A stretch of 8,194 bases of DNA from Armatimonadota bacterium (lineage in GTDB: Bacteria; Vulcanimicrobiota; JACPDS01): assembly GCA_016183885.1 (NCBI GenBank), contig JACPDS010000090.1, positions 1 to 8,194 of the forward strand, given 5' to 3'. The translations under genes and the position numbers were made by a program. Under the pieces are notes generated by a model, which made no database searches, was not told the DNA's origin, and worked only from the letters and a program-made list of their open reading frames with translations. Positions within the stretch are counted from its first letter, which is position 1. Each line of letters begins with the position of its first letter. This document shows positions 1-5,693 of the stretch, one piece after another.

Positions 1-138
1 CATTTGGGAGAATTATTTTATTTTTTTGAAAAATCCGCAGCCATTAGCGGATATCTGTTGGAGATAAATCCGTTTGATCAACCCGGAGTAGAAAAATATA
101 AAAAAAATATGCTTACTTTATTAAAAACGCATAATTAG
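1..138 (+). CDS. pgi: Glucose-6-phosphate isomerase, C-terminal 45 residues (partial)
   Basis: Frame 1 is open from the first base to a TAG stop at 136-138 and gives the last 45 residues of a protein whose start lies outside the window. The fragment contains NPFDQPGVEKYK (residues 23-34 of the fragment), the C-terminal phosphoglucose isomerase signature; the lysine ending it corresponds to the conserved active-site lysine of the family. The preceding LGELFYFFE and SGYLLEINPF segments also fit PGI C-termini. The enzyme interconverts glucose-6-phosphate and fructose-6-phosphate in the cytoplasm, in glycolysis and gluconeogenesis. The stop codon overlaps the ribosome-binding site of the next gene, so co-transcription is very likely. 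Identification is firm although only about a tenth of the protein is visible. Confidence 0.93.
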   Translation, partial: HLGELFYFFEKSAAISGYLLEINPFDQPGVEKYKKNMLTLLKTHN

Positions 139-147
139 GAGAGAGAA

Positions 148-525
148 ATGGAAAAAACTGTTATTCAAACTAATTTAGCGCCTTCGGCTATCGGTCCTTA
201 TTCCCAAGGAATAAAATATGGAAGCTTAATTTTTATTTCCGGTCAAATTCCTTTAAATCAAGAAGGGAAATTGGCTGGCGAAGAAATTGATTTGCAGGCC
301 CGCCAAACTTTAGAAAATTTAAAAGCAATTTTAGAAGCTGCAAACAGCTCATTGGAAAAAGTGCTTAAAACCACTATTTTTTTAAAAAATTTAGCCGATT
401 TTAATCTGGTAAATCAAATTTATGCCGAATATTTTAAGGAAAATTATCCATCCCGCTCTACAGTTCAAGTTGCCGATTTGCCTAAAGGAGCAAAAATTGA
501 GATTGAAGCAATTGCTTCAATTTAA
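148..525 (+). CDS. ridA: RidA family enamine/imine deaminase
   Basis: A complete 125-residue protein, the normal RidA (YjgF/YER057c/UK114) length. Members hydrolyse reactive enamine/imine intermediates released by PLP enzymes such as threonine dehydratase, preventing damage to other PLP enzymes; they act as cytoplasmic trimers. Visible family marks are PYSQGI (residues 17-22), ISGQIPLN (30-37), the motif SRSTVQV with the substrate carboxylate-binding arginine at Arg103, and the C-terminal IEIEAIA with Glu120. The start is fixed by a strong purine-rich ribosome-binding site (AGGAGAGAG, 137-145) overlapping the pgi stop. It lies 9 bp after pgi and 13 bp before the next gene. RidA paralogues can have other substrates, so the symbol is by family resemblance, but nothing in the active-site motif is degraded. 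Confidence 0.95.
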   Translation: MEKTVIQTNLAPSAIGPYSQGIKYGSLIFISGQIPLNQEGKLAGEEIDLQARQTLENLKAILEAANSSLEKVLKTTIFLKNLADFNLVNQIYAEYFKENYPSRSTVQVADLPKGAKIEIEAIASI

Positions 526-538
526 AAATCATTTATAA

Positions 539-1330
539 ATGTTAAATTATTCTAAGTTAAAATTAAGTTTACTTATTCTTTTAGGGATGATTTCTTTAAC
601 TATTATTTTCAAGTTAGTTTCTTTTTATACTCTTGAAAAAGTTTTAGAAAGAAAATTATTTAAAGTTTTCGGAAAAGCTCAAAAATATCAAGTTTTAATT
701 CGGGAAACCAGCTATCTTGATTTTTTAAAAGGAAAGATTAATTATTTGGAATTATCGGGAGAAAAAATTAATTTTAAAGAAGGCTTAATTATCGAAAAAG
801 CTTGGCTTTATTTAGAAAATGTTAAATTTGATTTTAATAAAATAAAAAATATTCAAACAGCTATATTTAAAATTATTTTAAATGAAGAAGATTTAAATAC
901 TTATTTTGAGGTTAAGAATTTAGATTTTAGACCCAGCGTAGATTTTAAAAAAGGAGAAATTGAAGTAATTCTTAAAAAACCTATTTGGAAAATTAATATT
1001 CCTCTTAAAATTATTGGAAATTTAGAAGTTAAAAACTATCTTCAAATATGGTTTATTCCTAAAAAATTAAATGTAGCCGGTTTAGATATTCCTTCTCCTT
1101 TCAAAGAAATTATTTTAAATTATATTAATCCCTTAATCGATTTAAAAAATTTTATATTTCCTATAGAAATTATTAAATTTAAAGTTGCAGAAGATAAATT
1201 AATAATTCAAGGAAAAGCTAAACTGGACATTCCGTTTTATTTTAAAATGGATAGTTTAAATAATCCAAACTTAAAAATTAAAGAGGGATTTAAAGTTTCA
1301 AAAGAGAAAAAACACTTAAAATTAATTTAA
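539..1330 (+). CDS. Membrane-anchored protein resembling DUF2993/LmeA family
   Basis: A 263-residue protein with one hydrophobic helix near the N-terminus (about residues 9-29, preceded by lysines), which looks like a signal anchor leaving the rest outside the cytoplasmic membrane. The remainder is rich in alternating hydrophobic and charged residues, as in beta-sheet proteins. The layout recalls DUF2993/LmeA phospholipid-binding proteins: a NEEDLNTYF stretch (115-123), a GLDIPSPF segment (181-188), INPLIDLKNF (196-205), and a final IEIIKFKVAEDKLIIQGKAKL pattern (209-229) matching the usual low-identity strand 'v.....L.i.G.a'. This is pattern recall, not a search. Function is unknown; a lipid-handling envelope role is inference. 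It starts 13 bp after ridA without a clear Shine-Dalgarno; an in-frame ATG at 587 would fall inside the membrane helix and is less likely. Base composition is even more AT-rich than its neighbours. Confidence 0.6.
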   Translation: MLNYSKLKLSLLILLGMISLTIIFKLVSFYTLEKVLERKLFKVFGKAQKYQVLIRETSYLDFLKGKINYLELSGEKINFKEGLIIEKAWLYLENVKFDFNKIKNIQTAIFKIILNEEDLNTYFEVKNLDFRPSVDFKKGEIEVILKKPIWKINIPLKIIGNLEVKNYLQIWFIPKKLNVAGLDIPSPFKEIILNYINPLIDLKNFIFPIEIIKFKVAEDKLIIQGKAKLDIPFYFKMDSLNNPNLKIKEGFKVSKEKKHLKLI

Positions 1331-1356
1331 TTTTATTTAAAATTTAAGGAGGAAAA

Positions 1357-1521
1357 GTGGCTAAAGGCAGTGCAAAAAAACCGGGTGAACCTAAATGCCG
1401 AGGTTGTGGAGGAATTTTAGAAGGAAAAAGTATTGTTAAAATTTCAGGAAACAAATGGCATAAAGAATGCGCAATAAAAAAAGGCAAGAAAATCCCTAAA
1501 GAATACCTGGCTAAAACATAA
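1357..1521 (+). CDS. LIM-like zinc-finger miniprotein (54 aa, GTG start)
   Basis: A short ORF that automatic callers could easily miss. It begins with GTG, four bases after a perfect AAGGAGG ribosome-binding site (1346-1352), and ends at TAA 1519-1521, giving 54 residues. The core is C14-X2-C17 ... W34-H35-X2-C38, with 17 residues between Cys17 and His35. This fits CX2C-X(16-23)-HX2C, the first zinc module of LIM domains; PARP-type fingers have a similar look. CGGIL after the second Cys and GNKWHKEC are also LIM-like. Fourteen lysines, mostly in both tails, make it strongly basic, so nucleic-acid or ribosome binding is conceivable but inferred. It lies 26 bp after the membrane protein and 35 bp before the EF-G-like gene, probably in the same operon. 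I do not recognise a named bacterial family for it. Confidence 0.8.
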   Translation: MAKGSAKKPGEPKCRGCGGILEGKSIVKISGNKWHKECAIKKGKKIPKEYLAKT

Positions 1522-1543
1522 TTTTCTAATTTTTAAATTTTAT

Positions 1544-1550
1544 CGGGAGG
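1544..1550 (+). promoter_or_regulatory. Ribosome-binding site of the EF-G-like gene
   Basis: CGGGAGG lies six bases before ATG 1557 and fixes that start codon. The good spacing suggests that the EF-G-like reading frame was efficiently translated, at least before the break downstream. Confidence 0.7.
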
Positions 1551-1556
1551 ATTAAA

Positions 1557-2390
1557 ATGAAATATAAGACCAGCCAAATCCGCAATATTGTTTTATTGGG
1601 GCATCAAGGCAGCGGGAAAACAATTTTAATGGAAAGCTTGCTTTATAACGCCAAAGCCATTGAACGCCGAGGAACCATAGAAGACGGCAATACTGCTATG
1701 GATTATACCCCGGAAGAAATCGAACGCAAGAACTCTATATACTCCGCATCTTCTCCGCTTTATTGGAAAGATCATAAAATTAATTGTATTGATACCCCCG
1801 GTTTTATGGATTTTATAGCAGAAGTCAGGGCTACTTTAAAAGTGGTTGAAGGAGCTATTTTATCAGTTTCAGCCGTTAGCGGAATAGAGGTTGGATTAGA
1901 AAAAGTTTGGGATTATACAAGGGAAGAAAAATTAGCCAGCTTAATTTTAATTAATAAAATGGATAAAGAAAATGCTAATTTTTATAAAGTTTATGAAGAA
2001 CTTAAAAAAAATATTTCCAAAGATATAATCGCTTTTCAAATTCCCATCGGAGAATCTGAAAAATTTAAAGGCGTTATAGATTTAATTGAAGGATCCGCAT
2101 GGACATTTGATAATGGAGAAGCTAAAAGAATTGATATTCCGCAGGAGTATCAAGCTAAATATAAAGAATATCGAGAAAAATTAATCGAGAAAATAGCTGA
2201 AACAAATGATAAAATATTAGAAAAATATCTTTTAGAAGGTATAGAACCAACTTTGGAAGAATTAAAAACTACAGCTCTTGAAGCTATTCGTGATGAGAAA
2301 ATATTTCCAATATTTTGCGCCTCTGGATATAAAAACATTGCTGTCTCTAATTTATTAGATATTTTAACCTTTTTGCGCTTTAGTTTATAA
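1557..2390 (+). CDS. EF-G-like GTPase (FusA2/EF-G2 type), N-terminal part of a frameshifted gene
   Basis: This frame encodes the GTPase domain and the end-of-G-domain region of an elongation factor G relative. Motifs: G1 GHQGSGKT (residues 15-22), G2 region ERKNSI with Ser60 where translation factors usually have Thr, G3 DTPGF (79-83) with Phe where canonical EF-G has the catalytic His, G4 NKMD (133-136) and G5 CAS (254-256). The GSGKT P-loop and VEDG-like IEDGNTAMDY segment (41-50) fit EF-G2/FusA2-type paralogues rather than the essential translocase EF-G. Homology continues to NLLDILTF (265-272) and then becomes LRFSL and a stop; the expected LPSP linker is absent. The remainder of the protein continues one frame over from about 2371. 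Total span would be about 664 codons against roughly 690 for the family, so both a frameshift and a deletion of perhaps 20-30 codons are inferred. The product alone would be a G domain without domains II-V. Confidence 0.88.
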   Translation: MKYKTSQIRNIVLLGHQGSGKTILMESLLYNAKAIERRGTIEDGNTAMDYTPEEIERKNSIYSASSPLYWKDHKINCIDTPGFMDFIAEVRATLKVVEGAILSVSAVSGIEVGLEKVWDYTREEKLASLILINKMDKENANFYKVYEELKKNISKDIIAFQIPIGESEKFKGVIDLIEGSAWTFDNGEAKRIDIPQEYQAKYKEYREKLIEKIAETNDKILEKYLLEGIEPTLEELKTTALEAIRDEKIFPIFCASGYKNIAVSNLLDILTFLRFSL

Positions 2391-2391
2391 A
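2365..2391 (+). other. Frameshift/deletion junction in the EF-G-like gene
   Basis: The upstream frame reads ...LDILTF then LRFSL-stop at 2388-2390. The +1 frame, open only from 2368 because of a TAA at 2365-2367, reads FCALVYKTTTDPYVGKL, a typical start of EF-G domain II. The frames meet around a run of five T (2370-2374). Skipping one T would join them as LTF-CALVYKTTT, but the linker normally found between the LPSP motif and the domain II start would still be missing. A small deletion not divisible by three explains both facts. Confidence 0.8.
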
Positions 2392-3549
2392 ACCACTACA
2401 GACCCTTATGTAGGCAAACTTACAACTATGCGGGTTTTTTCAGGGATATTACATCCCGATAGTTTAGTTTATAATACAAATAAAGAAAAAGAAGAAAAAA
2501 TTAGTTCTCTTTTAATTATTAAAGGAAAATCTCAAGAAAATATAGATTTAATCAATGCCGGGGATATTGTAACAGTGGCTAAACTTCAGGTAACTTCTAC
2601 CGGAGATACTCTTTCTTTTAAAGAACAACCTTTAATTCTGCCTAAAATTGAATTTCCAGAACCGATTGTTTCTTTAGCGGTAACTCCTAAAAGCAAAGCC
2701 GATGAAGATAAATTAGGCTCTGGATTAAACCGATTATTAGAAGAAGATCCAACTTTTAAAGTTTTCCGCAATAGTGAAACCAAAGAAACTATTATTAATG
2801 GTATGGGAGAATTACATTTGGAAATCTTAATGGAACGTTTAAAACGTAAGTTTGGCGTAGAAGTTACTTTATTTATTCCAAAAGTTCCCTATAAAGAAAC
2901 TATCCGAAGCAAAACTCAGGTAGAAGGAAAATATAAACGCCAGTCTGGAGGAAGGGGTCAATATGGCCATGTTTGGCTGGAAATTGAACCTTTAGAAAGA
3001 GGCAAAAACTTTGAATTTGTAGATAAAATAGTTGGAGGAGCAATCCCTAAAAATTATATACCTTCAGTAGAAAAAGGCATTAAAGAAGCTATGGAAGGCG
3101 GAATAATTTCCGGATATCCCTTGGTAGATGTAAGAACAACTTTATATGATGGTTCCTATCACACTGTTGATTCTTCTGATATGGCTTTTAAAATTGCCGG
3201 CGCTATGGCTTTAAAAAAGGGAGTTTTAGAGGCTAGGCCGGTTTTACTTGAACCTATAATGAATTTAGAAGTTATAGTTCCTGAACAAAATATGGGAGAC
3301 TGTATCGGAGATTTAAATGGAAAAAGAGGAAAAATTTTAGGTATGGAACCGGCTCAAAAAGGATATCAATTAATTAAAGCTCAAGTTCCTTTATCCGAAA
3401 TACAAAGATATTCTATTGACTTGCGTTCTATTACTCAAGGCAGAGGAAATTTTAAAATGATTTTTTCTCATTACGAAGAAGTTCCAGCCCAGATTGGCGA
3501 ACAAATTATTGCTCGTTCCAGGCAGGAGAAAGAAGAAGTTAAAGCGTAA
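2371..3549 (+). CDS. EF-G-like GTPase (FusA2/EF-G2 type), C-terminal part (domains II-V) of a frameshifted gene
   Basis: Homology in this frame begins at about 2374 (CALVYKTTTDPYVGKLT), before the first ATG at 2428, so the ATG is internal to domain II and has no convincing ribosome-binding site. Counting from that ATG: domain II to about residue 70, domain III with GMGELHLEILMERLKRKFG (125-143), domain IV with RQSGGRGQYGHV (171-182) and the tip loop GSYHTVDSSDMAF (242-254), and domain V with LLEPIMNLEVIVPEQ (273-287) and MGDCIGDLNGKRGKI (289-303). The domains are intact and without further stops, suggesting that the break is recent, or is a sequencing or assembly error. On its own the fragment lacks a GTPase domain and is unlikely to work in EF-G fashion. 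It ends 50 bp before the lipoprotein gene. Confidence 0.88.
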   Translation, partial: FCALVYKTTTDPYVGKLTTMRVFSGILHPDSLVYNTNKEKEEKISSLLIIKGKSQENIDLINAGDIVTVAKLQVTSTGDTLSFKEQPLILPKIEFPEPIVSLAVTPKSKADEDKLGSGLNRLLEEDPTFKVFRNSETKETIINGMGELHLEILMERLKRKFGVEVTLFIPKVPYKETIRSKTQVEGKYKRQSGGRGQYGHVWLEIEPLERGKNFEFVDKIVGGAIPKNYIPSVEKGIKEAMEGGIISGYPLVDVRTTLYDGSYHTVDSSDMAFKIAGAMALKKGVLEARPVLLEPIMNLEVIVPEQNMGDCIGDLNGKRGKILGMEPAQKGYQLIKAQVPLSEIQRYSIDLRSITQGRGNFKMIFSHYEEVPAQIGEQIIARSRQEKEEVKA

Positions 3550-3599
3550 TTATATTATGTAAGAATTAAGGCGTATGGAAGGAGAAAGAATAATAAGTA

Positions 3600-4700
3600 A
3601 TGATAAATAAAGTTATTCTTAAAAATCTTTTAATATTAAATATTTTAATATTATTTTTTTTATTTGCTTGCGGCGCTCCTAAAAACGCAAGAGTTGGAGA
3701 CGCTTTTATTCCTAATGGAGCGGGAACAATACAAGGGAGCGCTTCTTCCGGAGGCACTACTACCACCACTGCCGCTACAGGAGTTTCCACTCTTTATAGC
3801 AATGCTGTCAGTCCTTATGATATTGAAACCGATGGAACTTATGTATATTGGTCAGAAAAAGTAGGTTCTTCTTCGGGAAAGATCCGCCGTATTAAAGCAG
3901 ATGGCACTGAAAGTTCTCCGACTGATTTAGCTACGGGCTTAAATTATCCATCCGGAATTACTTTATCCGGAGGATATGTTTACTTTACTCAATATGTAGG
4001 AAGCGCCGGGGGATATATAAGCAAAATCAGCGCTTCTACCTCAGGGACGGCTTCCACCGTTGCCTCTAGCGTTACTAATCCAGCTTTTTGCAAAATTTAT
4101 AATAATGAAGTTTATTTTACTGAAAATCAAGGCAGTTCAAGCGGAACTTTAAAAAAAGTTAGTACTTCCGGAGGGACGATAACTACTTTAACCAGCAGTT
4201 TAAATAATCCTTTTAGTTTAGAAATTGATCCAAATAATGGAGATGTTTATTTTACCGAATTTGTCGGTTCTTCCAGCGGAAAAATTAAACGCTATTCAGG
4301 GGGAAGCGTTACTGAAATTGCCACAGGTTTAACTTATCCTGCCGATCTCGCTTTAGATACTTCGGGAACTTCGGTAGTTATATATTGGACAGAATGGAAT
4401 GGAAATTCAGGATTGCTAAGAAAGAAAACTGTAGGAAGCAGTACTATTACAGATATTTCAACCAATACCCCATTTGGAATTTTAAGATTAAGCGGTTATA
4501 TTTATTTTGGAGAAAATCTTAACTCTGCTATAGTTAAAAGAGTAAGCGCGAGTAGTTTTTCCAGCTCCAATGTTTCTAATCTTAGCACAAGCGAGGCTTA
4601 TCCTTTTCAATTTACCGGCTCCGGGTCAAGTATTTACTGGACTGAATACCCTTATGACTCAGGAGGACAACCATTGAGAATTCGTAAATATACTTTTTAA
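3600..4700 (+). CDS. Lipoprotein with seven YWTD-like beta-propeller repeats
   Basis: A 366-residue protein with a lipoprotein signal: basic start, hydrophobic stretch (about 8-22) and lipobox LFAC with Cys24, then a Gly/Ser/Thr-rich linker (40-62). The mature body has seven repeats whose core [VI]Y[FW][TSG][EQ] starts at residues 82, 127, 171, 216, 261, 301 and 345, spaced 45, 44, 45, 45, 40 and 44. Most cores are followed by GSSSG and a [KR]-rich strand. This is the periodicity of LDL-receptor YWTD-like or DUF5050-like beta-propeller blades, so one seven-bladed propeller is predicted. It would be exported and lipid-anchored; binding of protein, sugar or surface polymer is inference. A ribosome-binding site AAGGAG (3579-3584) lies 15 bases upstream, which is long, but no closer start codon exists. 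It follows the EF-G-like gene by 50 bp with no clear terminator. Confidence 0.87.
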   Translation: MINKVILKNLLILNILILFFLFACGAPKNARVGDAFIPNGAGTIQGSASSGGTTTTTAATGVSTLYSNAVSPYDIETDGTYVYWSEKVGSSSGKIRRIKADGTESSPTDLATGLNYPSGITLSGGYVYFTQYVGSAGGYISKISASTSGTASTVASSVTNPAFCKIYNNEVYFTENQGSSSGTLKKVSTSGGTITTLTSSLNNPFSLEIDPNNGDVYFTEFVGSSSGKIKRYSGGSVTEIATGLTYPADLALDTSGTSVVIYWTEWNGNSGLLRKKTVGSSTITDISTNTPFGILRLSGYIYFGENLNSAIVKRVSASSFSSSNVSNLSTSEAYPFQFTGSGSSIYWTEYPYDSGGQPLRIRKYTF

Positions 4701-4720
4701 TCTTAATGTGTTAATGGAAT

Positions 4721-4746
4721 CCGCGGCTTTTTAGCAAAAGTAGCGG
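4721..4746 (+). other. Imperfect GC-rich stem-loop downstream of the lipoprotein gene
   Basis: CCGCGGCTTTT (4721-4731) can pair with AAAAGTAGCGG (4736-4746) across a four-base loop, with one G-A mismatch and one G-U pair. It begins 20 bp after the lipoprotein stop, where a terminator would be expected. No T-tract follows directly; the nearest T-run is at about 4757-4761, so intrinsic termination is uncertain. It may instead protect the 3' end of the transcript. Confidence 0.4.
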
Positions 4747-4837
4747 CCATGAATGCGCTTTTTATAAATTTTAACATTCAATAAAATAGCTTAAAATCGT
4801 GATTTCTATTTTTCAAATCTAGTTTTCGGACATCCTG

Positions 4838-4865
4838 TTGACATTAGAGATAAGTATCTTATACT
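4838..4865 (+). promoter_or_regulatory. Sigma-70-type promoter for rfbF and the SDR gene
   Basis: A perfect -35 box TTGACA (4838-4843) and -10 box TATACT (4860-4865) are separated by 16 bp; TACTAT (4862-4867) with 18 bp is an alternative -10. Transcription would start around 4872, leaving a short leader before the start codon at 4911. The spacer and -10 contain overlapping inverted repeats, ATAAG-TAT-CTTAT (4850-4862) and AGTAT-CTT-ATACT (4853-4865), which could be an operator. The rest of the 4701-4910 gap shows no gene. Confidence 0.65.
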
Positions 4866-4894
4866 ATTTATAAAAACTTTCAATTTAAAAATAT

Positions 4895-4901
4895 AGGGAG
4901 G
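4895..4901 (+). promoter_or_regulatory. Ribosome-binding site deciding the rfbF start
   Basis: AGGGAGG ends at 4901. It directly abuts an in-frame ATG at 4902, too close for initiation, but lies nine bases before the ATG at 4911. This places the true start at 4911, where the protein reads MKVLILAGG as in known RfbF proteins. Confidence 0.75.
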
Positions 4902-4910
4902 ATGAAATTT

Positions 4911-5684
4911 ATGAAAGTTTTAATATTGGCTGGAGGAGTGGGAACCCGCTTAAGCGAGGAAACCGAGATTAAACCTAAACCTATGATTGAAATAGGCGGA
5001 AAACCTATCTTATGGCATATAATAAAGATATATTCTAAATTTGGTTATAATGAATTTGTAATTTTATTGGGATATAAAGGTTATATTATTAAAGAGTATT
5101 TTGCCAATTATTTTTTACATCAAAGCGATGTAACCATAGACCTGCAGAATAATGATATGCAGATTCATAATAATACCGCAGAGCCATGGAAAATAACTTT
5201 GCTGGATACAGGTTTAGAAACAATGACTGGCGGGCGAATTAAAAAAGCAAAAGCATTTATTGAAAATGAAACTTTTTTACTAACTTATGGAGATGGAATA
5301 GCCGATATTGATATAAATAAATTAGTTGAATTCCATAGACAACATGGTAAATTAATTACCATGACAATCGTTCAGCCTGAAGGGCGCTTTGGGACAGTGG
5401 ATGTTGATAAATCCGGAATCGTGAATTCCTTTATAGAAAAACCTAAAGGCGATGGCGCTTGGATTAATGGCGGCTTTTTTGTCTGCGAACCTAGAACTTT
5501 GGATTATATTTTAAGCGACGATACGGTTTTTGAAAAAACTCCTTTAGAAAATATATCTAAAGAGGGTCAGTTGTATTCATATAAACATAAGGGATTTTGG
5601 AAATGTATGGATACTTTAAGGGATAAAGTACTTTTAAATAATATGTGGGAGAAAGGAAACCCTCCCTGGAAGGTTTGGAAATAA
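4911..5684 (+). CDS. rfbF: Glucose-1-phosphate cytidylyltransferase
   Basis: A 257-residue cytoplasmic nucleotidyltransferase, the standard RfbF/DdhA length. It makes CDP-glucose from CTP and glucose-1-phosphate, the entry step to CDP-linked 3,6-dideoxyhexoses and related surface sugars. Visible motifs are the nucleotide-binding LAGGVGTRLSEET (residues 6-18), KPKPM (21-25) with the family's conserved lysines, GYKGYIIKEYFANYFLH (55-71), the YGDG metal/sugar site (126-129) followed by Asp132, GAWINGGF (182-189) and FWKCMDT (229-235). These are near-diagnostic for RfbF against other sugar nucleotidyltransferases. The start is chosen from the ribosome-binding site spacing and family N-terminus; an ATG nine bases upstream (4902) is rejected. 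It has its own strong promoter and is followed 9 bp later by an SDR gene. No CDP-glucose 4,6-dehydratase (rfbG) is adjacent, contrary to the usual layout. Confidence 0.95.
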   Translation: MKVLILAGGVGTRLSEETEIKPKPMIEIGGKPILWHIIKIYSKFGYNEFVILLGYKGYIIKEYFANYFLHQSDVTIDLQNNDMQIHNNTAEPWKITLLDTGLETMTGGRIKKAKAFIENETFLLTYGDGIADIDINKLVEFHRQHGKLITMTIVQPEGRFGTVDVDKSGIVNSFIEKPKGDGAWINGGFFVCEPRTLDYILSDDTVFEKTPLENISKEGQLYSYKHKGFWKCMDTLRDKVLLNNMWEKGNPPWKVWK

Positions 5685-5693
5685 AAAAAATAT

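Noticed and set aside
2150..2783. Minus-strand open frames of 62 and 65 codons inside the EF-G-like gene
   Set aside because: They lie opposite a clearly homologous coding sequence, lack ribosome-binding sites and resemble no protein.
2428..3549. Independent gene starting at ATG 2428
   Set aside because: EF-G homology starts upstream of this ATG (from about 2374), the ATG is inside a domain II strand and has no properly placed ribosome-binding site. It is the 3' part of one broken gene.
3566..3864. Minus-strand frame of 74 codons (3566-3790) and an alternative plus frame (3664-3864) over the lipoprotein start
   Set aside because: Both overlap the lipoprotein signal and linker region. Their low-complexity valine, proline or leucine content comes from reading the Thr/Gly/Ser repeats out of frame.
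3879..4700. DNA-level tandem repeats or a CRISPR-like array in the lipoprotein gene
   Set aside because: The periodicity of about 130 bp is at the protein level (propeller blades). The units diverge in DNA and have no identical repeats with unique spacers.
4902..4910. Upstream ATG at 4902 as the rfbF start
   Set aside because: It directly abuts the ribosome-binding site and would add MKF to a protein family that begins MKxxILAGG. The ATG at 4911 has proper spacing.
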